Shown here piece by piece: positions 35,759 through 48,081 of a stretch of DNA of 64,000 nucleotides; position 1 is the first letter of the stretch; every line of letters starts with the position of its first letter. The stretch is from Nemophila menziesii (lineage: Eukaryota > Streptophyta > Magnoliopsida > Boraginales > Hydrophyllaceae), in the NCBI GenBank assembly GCA_029959085.1, contig JARWIR010000005.1, positions 746,501 through 810,500 of the forward strand, given 5' to 3'. The notes beneath the pieces are model-generated. The model was given only the letters and a program-made list of their open reading frames with translations. It made no database searches and was not told the origin of the DNA. A program made the position numbers and the translations under genes.

Positions 35759-35837
35759 GTGATTTAAGGTTTTTTGTTTTAAAATATAATTTTTTTTATT
35801 AAGTAAATAAGGATTAATTAATGGTATTAATGATAGG

Positions 35838-35940
35838 TGAGGCCAGAATCAATCATGACCACCACTTATGTTTAGCCAGATTAAATCCTGGCCACCATTT
35901 ATGTTTGACCAGATTTAATTCAGGCCACCACTTATGCCGG
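35838..35940 (+). repeat. Three units of about 34 bp
   Basis: Units share GGCCACCA(C/T)TTATG separated by AGATTAAATC-type sequence. No coding frame. Confidence 0.75.
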
Positions 35941-35969
35941 TAAATCTAAACCATAGAAGAAAATTTGAA

Positions 35970-35973
<4 letters not shown>

Positions 35974-36012
<39 letters not shown>
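35974..36012. repeat. (AT)n microsatellite
   Basis: About 39 bp of uninterrupted AT dinucleotides. Confidence 0.95.
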
Positions 36013-36016
<4 letters not shown>

Positions 36017-36059
36017 ATATATTTTTTACTCAAGACGTAGTGTAAATTATACGAATAAT

Positions 36060-36172
36060 AACCAGATGGGATTAGCTCACTGTCCAGGGCCTTGGTCTAC
36101 CAATCTAGTGGTGCAGGTTCGAACCGAGTGAATGACTCTGAGTCCAAAATGACTCTCCTATATAAAAATAAA
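36060..36172 (+). mobile_element. Short SINE, family B, with perfect 17-bp target duplication
   Basis: The body carries a tRNA-like head (TTAGCTCACTG as a degenerate A box; GGTTCGAACCG as B box) and ends in an A-rich TATAAAAATAAA tail. TAAATTATACGAATAAT flanks it exactly at 36043-36059 and 36173-36189. The perfect target duplication indicates a recent retroposition. Confidence 0.88.
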
Positions 36173-36189
36173 TAAATTATACGAATAAT

Positions 36190-37450
36190 GGGTTCTTAAA
36201 AAGAAAATCATTATATCGTGAGGTAATAAAAACTGATCTTTAAGACATCATCAAACATAATAAATTCATAAAATGTCCATTCACGTCAACAAACTATATG
36301 TTGATTGATTTCAGATGTATAAAAAAAAAAAATCAATTTTAGAAAAAAGGTGTATTTTACCTAATGACGTAAAATACTAACCGACAAATTCCAAAATTTT
36401 ATATTGGAGTAGGATCGTTAACTATAGTATTTGTTTTTTTTTTTTTTTGTTCCAAAAACTATAGTATTTGTTGTCAAGAGCTTGTTTTATTACTTAGAAT
36501 TCAAGCCTCGTGACCTCATCTCACCAAACGTTAGAAAAATAATATATTTAATTGAATTTAGACTACACTTTCATTGGTCGGAAAACCTGAAAATCTATCT
36601 AAAAGAAATTAATAATGTTCTAACTGACAAATGACAAACTGGTCCGAATCATCTACATATCTAAAAAAAACCAGAATCGGGTATTTATTGATAAATTATC
36701 ATATATAATTATACTAGGTAAAACTCGTATTTAAAGAAACTATCTAATTAATAAAAAATGAATTAAATTCAAAAAATTTAAAAAATATACAATAATAAAA
36801 GGATAATATCAGTCACAGAGGAATATATGTTATGTTATATTGATCATTCAAAGGTTTACTTCATTTTTAACATTGAACTATCTAATTATTATACATAATA
36901 TATGGATCAATTGTAGTTTTTTCATAAAAATCAATTTCACAATAAAAAATTAATTTTTCCAAAAAAAAAAAAAAAAAAAAGAGTCAGGACAATAAGAAAG
37001 TAAAGAAATTAGAATTTTTTTACAATAATTATAACTATCATTTAAATTTAAAACATCACATATTTTTTTAATGAATAGATCTTAATGCACAAAATATTGA
37101 TTCAAAAGTTTTTCATACATGAGGATGAGATGTAAGATAAATAATCTATTTTATCAATATAAATAGTGAAACGGCTTGTGAGATTGAAAGGTCTTGTGAA
37201 CCATCATTTAGGAGGTACCGTTAGTTGTTTGTCACCTTTGATATTAACTTGCTCGGTTTATTGATCATGGATTTAAAGATTGTTGTGTTGGAAGTCTTTC
37301 CATCACTTTTACCTCCAAATTCTCAATAGAGGTACTTTCTGTGTTCATAAAAGGTTGTTATATTGGGTAATATTTTTATACAGCCCCACAACTTCTAATT
37401 TTTCAAAATACAGTACTCATTACCTAGTAGTGGTATTCCAACCAAAACCT
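36190..37450. other. No gene recognised
   Basis: AT-rich with homopolymer A runs (for example 36961-36980) and an ACTAGGTAAAACTCGT segment near 36713. The short ORF at 36431-36634 is low-complexity. Confidence 0.45.
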
Positions 37451-37499
37451 AACTAAAATAATAAATACCTCTTCCCCATCTTATTACACTGATAGAAAC

Positions 37500-38110
37500 A
37501 AAAAATCAAAACAAAGAACCCATTAGGGTTCGTGACCCTCTCTCTCAGCTCTCTCTTTGTGCTTTCTCTGTGCTCAAGAACTAACGCCGCCCCCACGCCC
37601 TTCCATCTCAACCTTCCACCATAGCCACCCTGCTGCAACGCCGCCCACCACCCTCTCCACCAACAGCCGTCGTTCTGCACCTGCAAACGAATACACCAGC
37701 CACGACCACCAACAGCCGTCCACCAACAGCCATCACCAGCCACGGCCACCAACAGCCGTCATTCTGCACCTGCAAACGAATACACCACCACCTTTTCTGC
37801 GTGGCTCATCTCTTCTGCGAACCTGCAACACCACCACCACGAAGATCTGCGTCGCTGTGACGAAGCCAGATCCGTAGCCACCATCTTTGCACCACCCAAC
37901 GCTGCTGCCTCACCCAACGCTGCTCCTCTGTAAATCACCACCGTTGGTACGCCGCCATTCGTGGAGATGTGGATCTTTTGTTCGATGTTCGTTGTTCGTT
38001 GTTCGTTGTTCGCTGCTGCGCCGCCCTTGAAGACCTGCTTCTGCGCCGCCAACTTTCACAGACCCTGCAAGATCTACTTTTCGATGCAAGATGGAGATGG
38101 AGATTAACAG
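37500..38110 (+). other. GC-rich gene-like module, low-complexity, unrecognised
   Basis: An abrupt GC-rich island following a CTCTCTCTC leader. It contains repeated CCACCAACAGCCGTC segments and a 30-bp repeat (CTGCACCTGCAAACGAATAC at 37676 and about 37766). Frames on both strands (for example 37557-37877) are Pro/Thr/Ser/His-rich low complexity, so no protein is called. It leads directly into the GTCCAGCCC / GGGTACAGCCC array. Confidence 0.35.
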
Positions 38111-39065
38111 AAACCCTTTAGGGTCCAGCAAAGGTTAGGGTCCAGCCCATTTGCTCAGCCTGACTTCACCTCTCTGCGGCGCCTCATCTCCAGCGCTTCG
38201 TCTCCACCAGGTCTCGCCGCCGCATCACCTTAGTACAGACGCTGGAGTCCACAAACACGTCGATAGCTGGAGGCACAACTTGTCAATAGCCCAGCCCCTT
38301 GTGTCAAGCCCATGCTTTGTAAATAGCTGGATGTAATTGTACTTCACTCTGAGGCCCAAACTGTCAGCCCCCTTGATGTCCAGCCCATTTTGGATGTTCA
38401 ATGTTTTTTTTTAAACGTGATTTGCAAATGGGTTTCTGTGTTGTTGGGTCCAGCCCCTTTCAAGTTTTCTAGTTTTTAAAAATTAATCAAAAAACGATTT
38501 TTAAAAAACAATTGTTTTTTTTTTTAACTTTGCTGTCCAGCCCATACAGGCTATAGCTTGTTAGACAACAACTTTTGTTAGTCTTGGGTGTAGTTAGTGT
38601 GAGTGGGGTAAGGGGTCCAGCCCATTTTATTAGACTTGGATGTATTTGGATAATTGGGCATGGGTACAGCCCTAGGGGTACAGACTTGGATTATTTTGTA
38701 CTTCATTGGGCATGTATTTTAGTAAAAAGGCTTGGGTACAGCCCTATGGGTGCCGACTTGGACAAATTTTGACTTGGACAAACCCGTAGCTTGGGTAGAT
38801 TTTGAATTGGACAAAAACGAAACTTGTGTACAGCCCCATAGCCATGGACTTTAACATGGATATAACGTAGAGAAACGCTACACTAAAAAATAAAAAGGGT
38901 ACAACCCTATGGGTGCAGACTTGGACGGACAACTTTTGACTTGGACTAAACCCGTAGCTTGGGTATATTTGGACTTGGACAAAAATGAAGCTTAGGTATA
39001 GCCCCATAGCCATGTATTTTAATATGGATATAACGTAGAGAAACGCTACACAAAAAAATATAAAA
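38108..39065. repeat. Array of GTCCAGCCCATTT and GGGTACAGCCCTATGGGTG motifs
   Basis: GTCCAGCCC-type motifs recur between 38108 and 38625, then GGGTACAGCCC motifs with GACTTGGA. Two tandem units of 163 bp start at 38734 and 38897, each ending in ATATAACGTAGAGAAACGCT. Confidence 0.75.
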
Positions 39066-39104
39066 TTATTACACAACATAAAAACCTAAATTACCCAACA
39101 TAGG

Positions 39105-39124
39105 TCCGTACCCGAGGGTACGGA
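39105..39124. repeat. Perfect 9-bp inverted repeat with 2-nt loop
   Basis: TCCGTACCC-GA-GGGTACGGA lies 40 bp after the end of the array. A hairpin near a 3' end would suit a Helitron, but no CTRR terminus follows. Confidence 0.85.
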
Positions 39125-39950
39125 TTGCATACGGATTAGTGGAATGAATTGTGTGTCTGGAAAAGTAAGAGAGAGAATATGCTTGTTTAGTTTGGTTAGG
39201 CTTTTAAAAGAACAATTCCTAACTTAGGCTTTAAAATTGGGGTAGGAATGGATTTGGGCTGTAATTTGAAGTTTTCTCTATATTAAAAATAGTTATCATT
39301 CTAAAAAATTAAGATATTTTGTTATTTTTTATATCATTTTTACCCTTAGTTAAATATTATAGTTTAGATTCCTAATAAACATTCAAAATATCAAGACAAT
39401 TTATGAAAGGTATTTTAATAATTAAATAGATAATAAATGATATTTCTTAATTTGTATGCAAAAACAATTGTGACAACTTTTTAGAAACGAAAATAGTATA
39501 TTTTTTACAATGAATCTTTGGATATTAAGACAGTTGTGCTCCCCTATATTCAACACCCTCCTAAATTCAACACCCTGGCCACAAAAAACACTAGTGTGAT
39601 CTTTATAACTTGTATACAAATATTTTTTTTATAGAATTCATTGATCCAAAATGTGATATTTTACTAAATATTATTGCTATCCTATATATGATCCAAGCCA
39701 TCATATTCGATTTAGTCATTAAGGACGCAGAGTTTGTACACAATTTATTCATAGAAGATGCGAGTTTGTAGCAATTCATTCATCCTAAACCTTTTTATCT
39801 TTTAATTTTATATTTATTCTCTATTACCAATGAGATTTTAGTTTCATATTCAATCAATATTTAATTTTTAATACAACTCATATTTTTTCATGACTTTACC
39901 GTTTTTTCATACAAAGGAAAAGGACTACAACCTTTCTCTCTTCAGAATTG
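39125..39950. other. No gene recognised
   Basis: AT-rich, with one short duplicated segment (TATATTCAACACCCTCC / AAATTCAACACCCTGG near 39545). Confidence 0.45.
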
Positions 39951-39951
39951 T

Positions 39952-41554
39952 GGGTAAAGATCCCGTGAAACTCTTTATCTTTATCCAAAGTGCATTAGCC
40001 ATCCTCTATCTTTAAAATTCCCCCTGGTGGCCTTCCAACTACGTTTTTTTGTCACTCTTAGCCCTTTTTTCAAATTTCTGTTAGTTGACGGTTAGTCAAT
40101 GCCACTTGGCGCTATGTCATTGACACCTCACCGCCACGTACGCTCCATTTAGGCACGATGTTAATAGCATTTACGCGTCATTAATTATTTTTTTACAATC
40201 CTTCTTCTTCTCTACTCCTTTAGCTTTTATGTCAGGCATTTCATCGAACATCCTATTCGCTAACTTCATTTCACCACATTTAGCATACGTATTTACTAAT
40301 GCACTGCACACATATCAATCGAATTCAAATCTATGTTTGAAGACCAAAGAGTGAACATGTACATCGTGAAACTTCATTAAACTGTTAGCACAAGAAGGCA
40401 ATACAGCAAAAAACGTGAAATGATTCGGGTAGACCTTGGCCCTCCTCATTTCGTTGAAAATGTTTTAAGCATTATATGGTTTATTGTTGTGTGATAATTG
40501 GGTAATCTTAGAAGTCCATGTAACAATTTTTTTATTGGTTTTAACCAAATAGGTATCTTGTGATGCTGAAAATAGTGTGAGAGATTTTGTAATTTGACCA
40601 CATATAGAATATAGGTTAAGGAGGTCGTTGAAGAGGAAAGGCAAAGAAAGGTAATTTTGGGCGACGATTTGGGTGTGAATTTGTGTTCCATGTTTGATGT
40701 TCTTTGACTGTGTAGCACTGTTGAGCAGAAAGTTGAGATGGGTTGGTGAAAATTGTGGGAAAACTTGATTGATTTTGCAGAGGATGCTGGCACTTGGGAT
40801 GAGGTTTACTGAAGAGGTTAGGTGGGATGGGAAGCTTTTAGAAGCGAAGAATTTCCTAATAAATCACCATTAGTGTTCGAGAATGGTGATGTATAAACTT
40901 GTAGGCTCAAAAAGTGGATACCATCTAAGAAGAAAACCCTCTTCGTTTTGTTCTTCTTCTTTATTGATGCTAGAGCTTTTCCGAACTAAGAAAATCGGGT
41001 ACGATGGGGTATAGAACTCGATGCTTAGTGTTTTTGAAACATCAATTCAAGTCAAAATTCTGCAGCAAAAGGTCTTGTTGCTGTTTTTTTGGGTTGCTAT
41101 TTTTCTATTCAACTGTTCTTTGTGTCAAAAAATTTCCAGCTGTCCCAATCGAATCTGCAGCTGGTACATAATCAAAATTTGTTATGCATTTTGATGATGG
41201 TGCAGAGAGTGGCTTGGTGTATGAGGGGGGTTCAGTATGAGGGCGGTTTGAACCTTAATTTGGGTTCGATTAGTGATGGTGGAGCGAGGCAAGAAGATGA
41301 AGAATGAGGCGGATTTTTAAAAAAATTAAAAAAGATGACATGTAAATAATGGTGATGTCACGCATACGTGGCGGTGAGGTGGCGGTGACATGGCACCAAG
41401 TGTCATTGACTAACGGTCAACTAACAGAAATTTGAAAAAAAGGCTAACGGTGACAAAAAACGTAGTTAGAGGGCCACCGGGGGGGATTTTAAAGATGGAG
41501 GGCAGCTAGTGCACTTTGGGTAAAGATAAAGGGCTTTACGGGGGCTTTACCCCA
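39952..41554. mobile_element. Pack-MULE with long terminal inverted repeats
   Basis: 39952-40200 and 41320-41554 are inverted copies of about 235 bp (GGGTAAAG ends; shared CTTTATCTTTA, AAAGTGCA, TTGACGGTTAGTCAATG and CGCCACGTA blocks). The interior lacks a transposase and instead holds a PPR gene fragment, the definition of a Pack-MULE. I could not find a matching 9-bp target duplication at the assigned ends, so exact termini may be off by several bases. Confidence 0.82.
40215..40800 (-). pseudogene. Captured 5' part of a PPR (PLS-type) gene
   Basis: Across frames on the minus strand the fragment reads HGTQIHTQIVAQN, then FLFNDLLNLYS, then NALNIFNEMRRAKVYPNHFT and FAVLPSCAN, then VCSALVNTYAKCGEMKLA and MFDEMP. 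These are the successive helices of pentatricopeptide repeats in the PLS subclass, organelle RNA-binding proteins. Several frameshifts and in-frame stops occur, and the C-terminal E/DYW part is absent, so it is non-functional. Upstream sequence to about 41300 may be its captured leader. Confidence 0.8.
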
Positions 41555-42359
41555 TAAATTTTCTTTCTACTTAACTGTTCTTCCAAAAACCATGATTTAG
41601 CTTCTCCTTGCTTCTATCATGATCCTGATCCTGCATATGAGTTTTCTTCAGTTCAGTTTCATCATAGTGTTCTTTTCCTTGTTTGACTTCGACCCAGGAC
41701 CAAAACATCAATATGTTAGTTATAATTGTGAATTTTTGATTGGGTTTTTAATGGTAACAAGATTCATTCACATGTAGTCTTTGAGTATGATCAAAATAAT
41801 TTTCGTGTTGGTAATAAAATAATATAGTTTTAAAAATTATATTATGAATATTATATAATAAAATAAAAAATAATAATTACAATAACATTAAAAATACTTT
41901 CGGTGTAAATTTAAGTTTTTATGAAAAATAATTTATAATTTATAATTTAATCTTTTCATAACAAAAAATATCAATTTATTAGTAAGAGTGTATGTCTCTT
42001 AAACTAACATGAAAAATTGAACTCATTAATAGTTATACAATTTAAACTCGATTATATTTAGATTTTTTTCCAAAGCATAATTAATATAAATGTAAAGATG
42101 GTACAAAAAGTTACAAATTAGCCCTATCTCTTTGTATGCTAATTGTCGTTGAGTAAAATAAAAGTAATTTGTATTGAAATACATATGTTTCAGTTTTAAA
42201 CAAAATGTTAAGATGTTAAAAAATTCATGTTTAGCAATCTAATCAGTTGCTTCATTTTGATTTCTATGAATAAAAGTAAAATTAGATTTAAACAATTTCA
42301 TAAAATCATAAAAAATTTACAAATTATATTATTAATTGAATGACATATAATTATTTTAT
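41555..42359. other. AT-rich spacer, no gene recognised
   Basis: No motif, repeat pair or coding frame with family resemblance was identified. Confidence 0.45.
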
Positions 42360-42560
42360 TAGAGGAAAGAGTTACGTATCTCGGAGGTAATCCAACACCA
42401 TCTTTGTGCCTTCAAGATATCTGTTTCCTTTGCCTCAAGGATTGAATCAACTCCAAATTTCTAACTTGTACATGTTGTGAAAATCTCCATTAGAGTTTCT
42501 TACTATACATGCTACTGCAACCGCTTTATCTAGAGAACGCCGCATCAAAGTTTATTTTAT
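42360..42560 (-). pseudogene. LINE RNase H (RVT_3) remnant
   Basis: On the minus strand, frames read CIVRNSNGDF and, after a frameshift, SILEAKETDILKAQRWCWI, matching the RNase H strand (I-R-D-S-N-G-x-F) and its next helix (LEAE...). Related to 31357-31620. Confidence 0.5.
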
Positions 42561-43052
42561 ATTAATTTAGGGATGGTTTTTTTTCCATTAATCTTTAAAT
42601 TAAATATGATTTTTATTTCTATTTATATTGTTAAGTTGATTTCTATTATTATTATTATTTTAGTTGGTATCGGTAGTTGTAATATTTACTTCTATTTTTT
42701 CTATAAATTTTTTATCATTTGGATTTGACATTTTATAATACTCCTTCGAGACTTGTATAGTTTGGTTACTAGTTATCATGGGGTCACATATTTTATTATT
42801 ATAAGGAGATAAATCCCTATTAAGTCCTACCACCCAACTATTCACACCTACCAGGTCCAACCCCTGATTTCTCCCTTAAAAAGTTCAACGAATTTTTTGA
42901 TCTGCCATCGTTACCCTTCAAAAGAATAATATAATATCAAATCTTCCCTTGATTTTAGCTGGTAACCAAATCCATTTAAGTAGCTAACATATTAAATCCC
43001 AATAATCATGCACTTTATTATAATAAATTAGCTAGAGATTATAACCCTTAAT

Positions 43053-43608
43053 TAGGGATGGCAGTGGTTACGATTTTAATCCGAAACCGACGGATTACCG
43101 AACCGAATAAAAACCGATTATGTAACCGTGGTTAAATCCGTTAGGGTTTGGTTTTAAAAAGTGAAACCGAGGGTTAAAACCGTTAGGTTATGGTTTTAGA
43201 TTTAAAAAAATCCGAAAAACCGAAAATCCGTTTTATGTATATTATATATATAAAACTTATTTTATTTTACCTACTAAAGGCTAAAATCCATGTATTTTTA
43301 TATTGTGAAGTCCATTTTTCTTATATTTTTTTGATTTTTAATTACCAAAAGGCCAAAAGTCTCAACCCAACTATAGATAAGGATGGTAATGGTTATGGTT
43401 TAAAATTAAAATCGATGAAAATTTGAACCGATTAAAAATCGATTATGCAACCATGGATAAAACCGTAAGGTTATGGTTCTGAAAAATGTAACCGATGGTT
43501 AAATCCTTTAGGTTAAATTTTAGATAAAAATAAAACCGAATAACCAAAACCCGTTTATTATCATCTATTTTTGTATATTTATAGTAATATAGATATAAAA
43601 GTATTTTC
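43053..43608. mobile_element. hAT-like element, left part (interrupted by the LTR retrotransposon)
   Basis: The terminus TAGGGATGGCAGTGG pairs with the right terminus CCGTTGCCATCCCTA at 50892-50906. Flanking 8-mers CCCTTAAT and CCATTAAT differ at one base, consistent with a hAT target duplication. Subterminal repeats with AACCGA, TAAATCCGTTAGG and GGTTATGG fill the interior. A second related left end begins near 43381, so two copies may be nested. Confidence 0.65.
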
Positions 43609-45001
43609 TGTTGGCATATAGCCTCCCTTAATAGGTTGTTTTAATGTGACAAATCCTCTTGTGTTTAGTGTGCTATTTACTCTTGTTATACATATTCTAT
43701 CTTGCACTCTATTTCATCAAAAAGCACATCTTTATCATGTTGATCATAGCTTTATTGTTATTTGTTATGAAACTAATTCTCTTACAATAAGTTTAACCTT
43801 ATTCTTGTGTACATTGAGAATTAGCCTTAGTGATCAACTTCAAAGGTTCTTAGAATGATGTTTCCAACAACTTTCGTGAAGAAGATTTATTGATCCAAGT
43901 CATTTTCTTTCAAAGTTACTTGGCGCGGTACACCGGACGAAAGGCGCGGTACACCGGACCAAGAATGCGGACCAGGGCGCGGTGCAGAGGCTAGCCCGTC
44001 AGAAAGTTAGAAAATCAAACCGTTGAGGTGCGGTACACCGCACGAAAACTTGCGGTACACCGCAAGGAAGGTTTTTCTGCACAAAGTTTAAGTCATAAAG
44101 AATATATCCGTTGGGAGATTAATAGATCCGTTGGACCCAAGCCTTATGACCGTTGGAAGCCATTTTCTACTATAAATTGAAGCTCTTTGAAGGCTACAAC
44201 TACACCAACTAATTACAAACATTAAGGGGCTTAATTGTTATCATTCAAGAAGGTGTCAGAAGCTATACATAGTCAAAATCAACCTTAGTGAGCTTATAAG
44301 TCCTTTCAAGGAGTTAATCAAACAAGCCACAAGGTTCTATCTACTCAAGAGGAGTTCACAAGCTTTATAGTTCATATCCACTCTTTTAGGAGTTTAGTTA
44401 CAAGCTTTTATAAGCAACCCTTTAAACACTTTGTTTCTATCCTCTTAAGTCTAGGTCTTGTAATAGATAGATTAAGAGAGAATTCAAGTATAGGGAGTAT
44501 ACTTGGTATCCTTGTGTTGTGATTACACAAGTGTTTGTCCTTCGTGTTATCGAAGAGGTTGTAAGGGTTATTGTGTTCTCGACCCGGTTAAGAGAGACAT
44601 GGGAGCTTAGTGAAAAGCTTGAAATCCTAAGGAGGCTTCCTTAGGTAGTGGATGTAGGGAAACCGAACCACTATAAATCGCGTGTATCTTTCTATCCCTA
44701 CTCTATTTACTTTCCGCACTTTATATGTTTGATTATATGCTAGCATGATTATTGTGAGATTATTTATCTAGTTTATACAACATATAGTCTTCTAGAGTAG
44801 TAAGATATTGGATTGTCGATTTACTTGTTTTTGCTTTTATATCATACCTCCTACTTACCCTTTGCATGATCCTAAGTGTTTGGTATATTAAGTTGAATTA
44901 GAAGTTTTCACTTAAACTTATAATTATCCAAAAGATTTTTAATTAGGCATTAATCTTATTAATAATCCTATTCACCCCCCCCCCCCCCTCTAGGACTTTC
45001 A
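43609..45001 (+). repeat. 5' LTR (1393 bp)
   Basis: Differs from the 3' LTR at four bases plus the length of a C run (14 versus 11). TATAAAT at 44171-44177 is a probable U3 TATA box. Four CGGTACACCG-type near-palindromes occur at about 43924-44062. Confidence 0.95.
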
Positions 45002-45003
45002 AT

Positions 45004-45016
45004 TGGTATCAGAGCC
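45004..45016 (+). promoter_or_regulatory. Primer-binding site
   Basis: TGGTATCAGAGCC two bases after the 5' LTR; complementary to the 3' end of plant initiator methionine tRNA. Confidence 0.92.
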
Positions 45017-45058
45017 TAACTCTACGTGAATAGCTTAATCGTTAGTAGAGTAAACGAT

Positions 45059-46115
45059 ATGGAATTTAATCTTTTGGAAAAGTCGTCTTCTACTCGACCT
45101 CCACTTTTTGTAGGAACTTACTATTTTGCTTGGAGAACAAAAATGGAGGAATTTATCAAAGCCGAAGATCCCGATCAATGGAGAATCGTTATGGAAGGTC
45201 CATTCGTTCCTTATAAAGAGGAGTTAAATGAAGCGGGAGTTCTTAAGCTAAATCAAGAAGAAAAAGATTTTGATGAACTTACTATTGAGGAAAAGGCTAA
45301 GCTCACTCAAAATGCAAAACCAATGTACACTCTCATTCGTGGAATTTCCGAAGAAATTTTCTCACAAATGTTAGATTGTAAATCCGCAAAAGAGCTTTGG
45401 AATCGTTTGGAGTTTTTATATGGAATTGTCGAAAATGACGAAGAAGAAGAAGTCTTAATCCATAATGAATCTCATGATAATTCTAAACCAAACCATGAGG
45501 TAGCACTCTATCCTAACTCTTTATCTCTTCCTTACAATTATGGTGATATTAGGCAAATTTCATCCCTTCTCAAAATTCTTGATTCTCAAATCCATTTGAA
45601 TAATCTTATGTTAAAAAAGGGTAAAGTTGAGCTAAAAAATTGTTTTAAATGTTGTATCACTTTGGATGATATTCTTGGCAATACTAAAAACCCTTGTTTT
45701 GAAAACATTTTTTCTTCAAATAAATGGCAACACCCTATGAAGAAAAATATAGAAGGTTTTACAAAATTGGATGAAACTTTTTCCCTCGCTCTTAATACTT
45801 TAAAAAAAAAATCATCCTTTTTCAAATGTCACTCCTTTTGATCCAAATGGCTTTTTTAAAGAAAAATTATATTTAAGTGATAATTTGGATATTGGTAAGA
45901 ATGTGGGAACTTCATGTTCAAAACCCTCACATGGTAGCTCTACTCGAAAAAGAAGTTCTTGCAACTATTGTGGTAAACCCGGTCATCATGCTTCTACGTG
46001 TCATTACCATGAACAACTTGAAAGTGGATCTTTGATACCCTCATGGGAAAAACCAATATGGATCGTGACAAATGCTAACAACATTTCCGGATCCATTCCA
46101 CCTCGGTTACCATAG
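45059..46115 (+). pseudogene. Gag-like polyprotein of the LTR element with a frameshift at an A10 run
   Basis: The ATG at 45059 opens a 260-codon frame to TGA 45839-45841 with Copia gag features (FVGTYYFAWRTKMEEFIKA, SAKELWNRLEFLYG). From about 45813 to 46115 the next frame continues coherently and contains the zinc knuckle CNYCGKPGHHASTC (45960-46001; C-x2-C-x4-H-x4-C). The change of frame falls at the ten-A run at 45802-45811, so it is either a slippage mutation or a recoding site. Acts in capsid assembly and RNA packaging if expressed. Confidence 0.8.
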
Positions 46116-46845
<730 letters not shown>

Positions 46846-48081
46846 ATGAGAGCAAAGAAATCAGCACCTAAGAAGAAGACCACCACCAATGCCTCCTCCA
46901 GCCGCCGCCGTGCTCCTTCTCCGGCGAGGTCACCACCACCTCCTCCACTCCGGCCATTCGAGCCTCTCCCGGGTAGAACTTTCAGTGATTCGGCTTTTCC
47001 AACGGGTGAAAATTCTCTTCTTGAACTATTTAAATTTCAAGGTTGTGATAATATCTTTAAATTTACGGGTACTCAATTAGCTAGTGGGTTGATTGAAGAG
47101 TTCTACACTAATTTCGAATTTGATAGTGCAAATAACATGGTAATATCTTTAGTTTCGGGTACCCCTTTACGGTTAAAATTACATGTTTTGTGTGCTCGTT
47201 ATAGTATTCCGTTAGATGGATTTAGTGGCTTTTGGTCAAGTGGTTGGGATGGGTCTACTCTTGATATAGTTGGTTAAAATGAGGTTATGGATTTTGTCAA
47301 TAGTAGGATGATTGCTCCCGATGGAAATTGGAATTTGCGTAGTTTTGATCCGGAATTCATTGTGGCTCATAAGTTTCTTATTTCGGCCATAATACCGAAG
47401 GACAAACATGATGCAAAGTTAATTCCGTATGAAGCTTATCTCCTATTTTTTATCTTTGCTAAGCGTCCGATTAATATTATTGCTATTATGTTCAAATGGA
47501 TGAACCATGCTAGAACCGCAAGAGATAAGGTCTCATATGGTATTTTTCTTACTAGGATCTTTGAGGGAAGTGGAATTTCGTTAGGAGGAACAAATGTGAA
47601 ATCTATTGATAAAGCGTGGTGTTTCGATTATAGCACAATCAAGAGAATGAAATTTGCTATTTATAATAACTCCTATGTTTCGCATTCGGTTATTAATCGT
47701 ATTTCGGATGTTGCTATTCGTAATCGTATCTTACAAGCTAGAGAAGAAACTCATGGTCCGGCATTTGACACACTTGAGTTATTGGATATTCCGGGTCAAC
47801 AAAATCCTATCCCAAATGAGCCTCCACAAAACCCCACTCATGAGAATCCTCCTAATCCCTCTAGTTTCGAAGGTGCTATGTCTCGGTTTATGGATTATAT
47901 TGGTAGAAAATTTGAGGTTTTAGAAGAAAAATTGGAACGAAAATTTGGAGTGTTGGAAGAGAAAATAGGCCATCTTGCTAGTGAGTTATCTTGTATGAAG
48001 AACGATGTCTCGTGTATCAAAGATGATGTTTCACATCCTCGAAGCCGTTCTAGGAGCCGCTCTCCCCGGGAATTTCGCTAA
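46846..48081 (+). pseudogene. ORF2 of the LTR element: putative plant transposon protein, one in-frame stop
   Basis: A single frame of 411 codons from ATG 46846, broken only by TAA at 47275-47277. The N terminus is basic and Pro-rich. The middle (GLIEEFYTNFEF, PLRLKLHVLCARYSIPLDGF, HKFLISAIIPK, IPYEAYLLFFIFAKRPINI) matches the putative plant transposon protein family common in dicot repeats. The C terminus is a coiled coil (KFEVLEEKLERKFGVLEEK) ending in an RS repeat (PRSRSRSRSP). The function of this family is unknown. In the LTR element it occupies the place of pol or an extra env-like ORF. The lone stop in an otherwise clean frame suggests very recent inactivation or readthrough. Confidence 0.8.

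Noticed and set aside
36060..36172. Functional tRNA gene
   Set aside because: B box is good, but no cloverleaf can be formed and the segment has an A-rich tail and target duplication, so it is a SINE.
37453..38131. Several overlapping Pro/Thr/His- or Gly/Trp-rich ORFs on both strands
   Set aside because: GC-rich repeated sequence open in many frames; no domain or consistent splice model.
39105..39124. Helitron 3' terminus
   Set aside because: Hairpin is present but no CTRR end or matching TC 5' end was found.
43646..43858. 70-codon hydrophobic ORF present identically in both LTRs
   Set aside because: Starts at GTG, not ATG, and lies in LTR DNA whose identity is explained by recent insertion, not by coding constraint.
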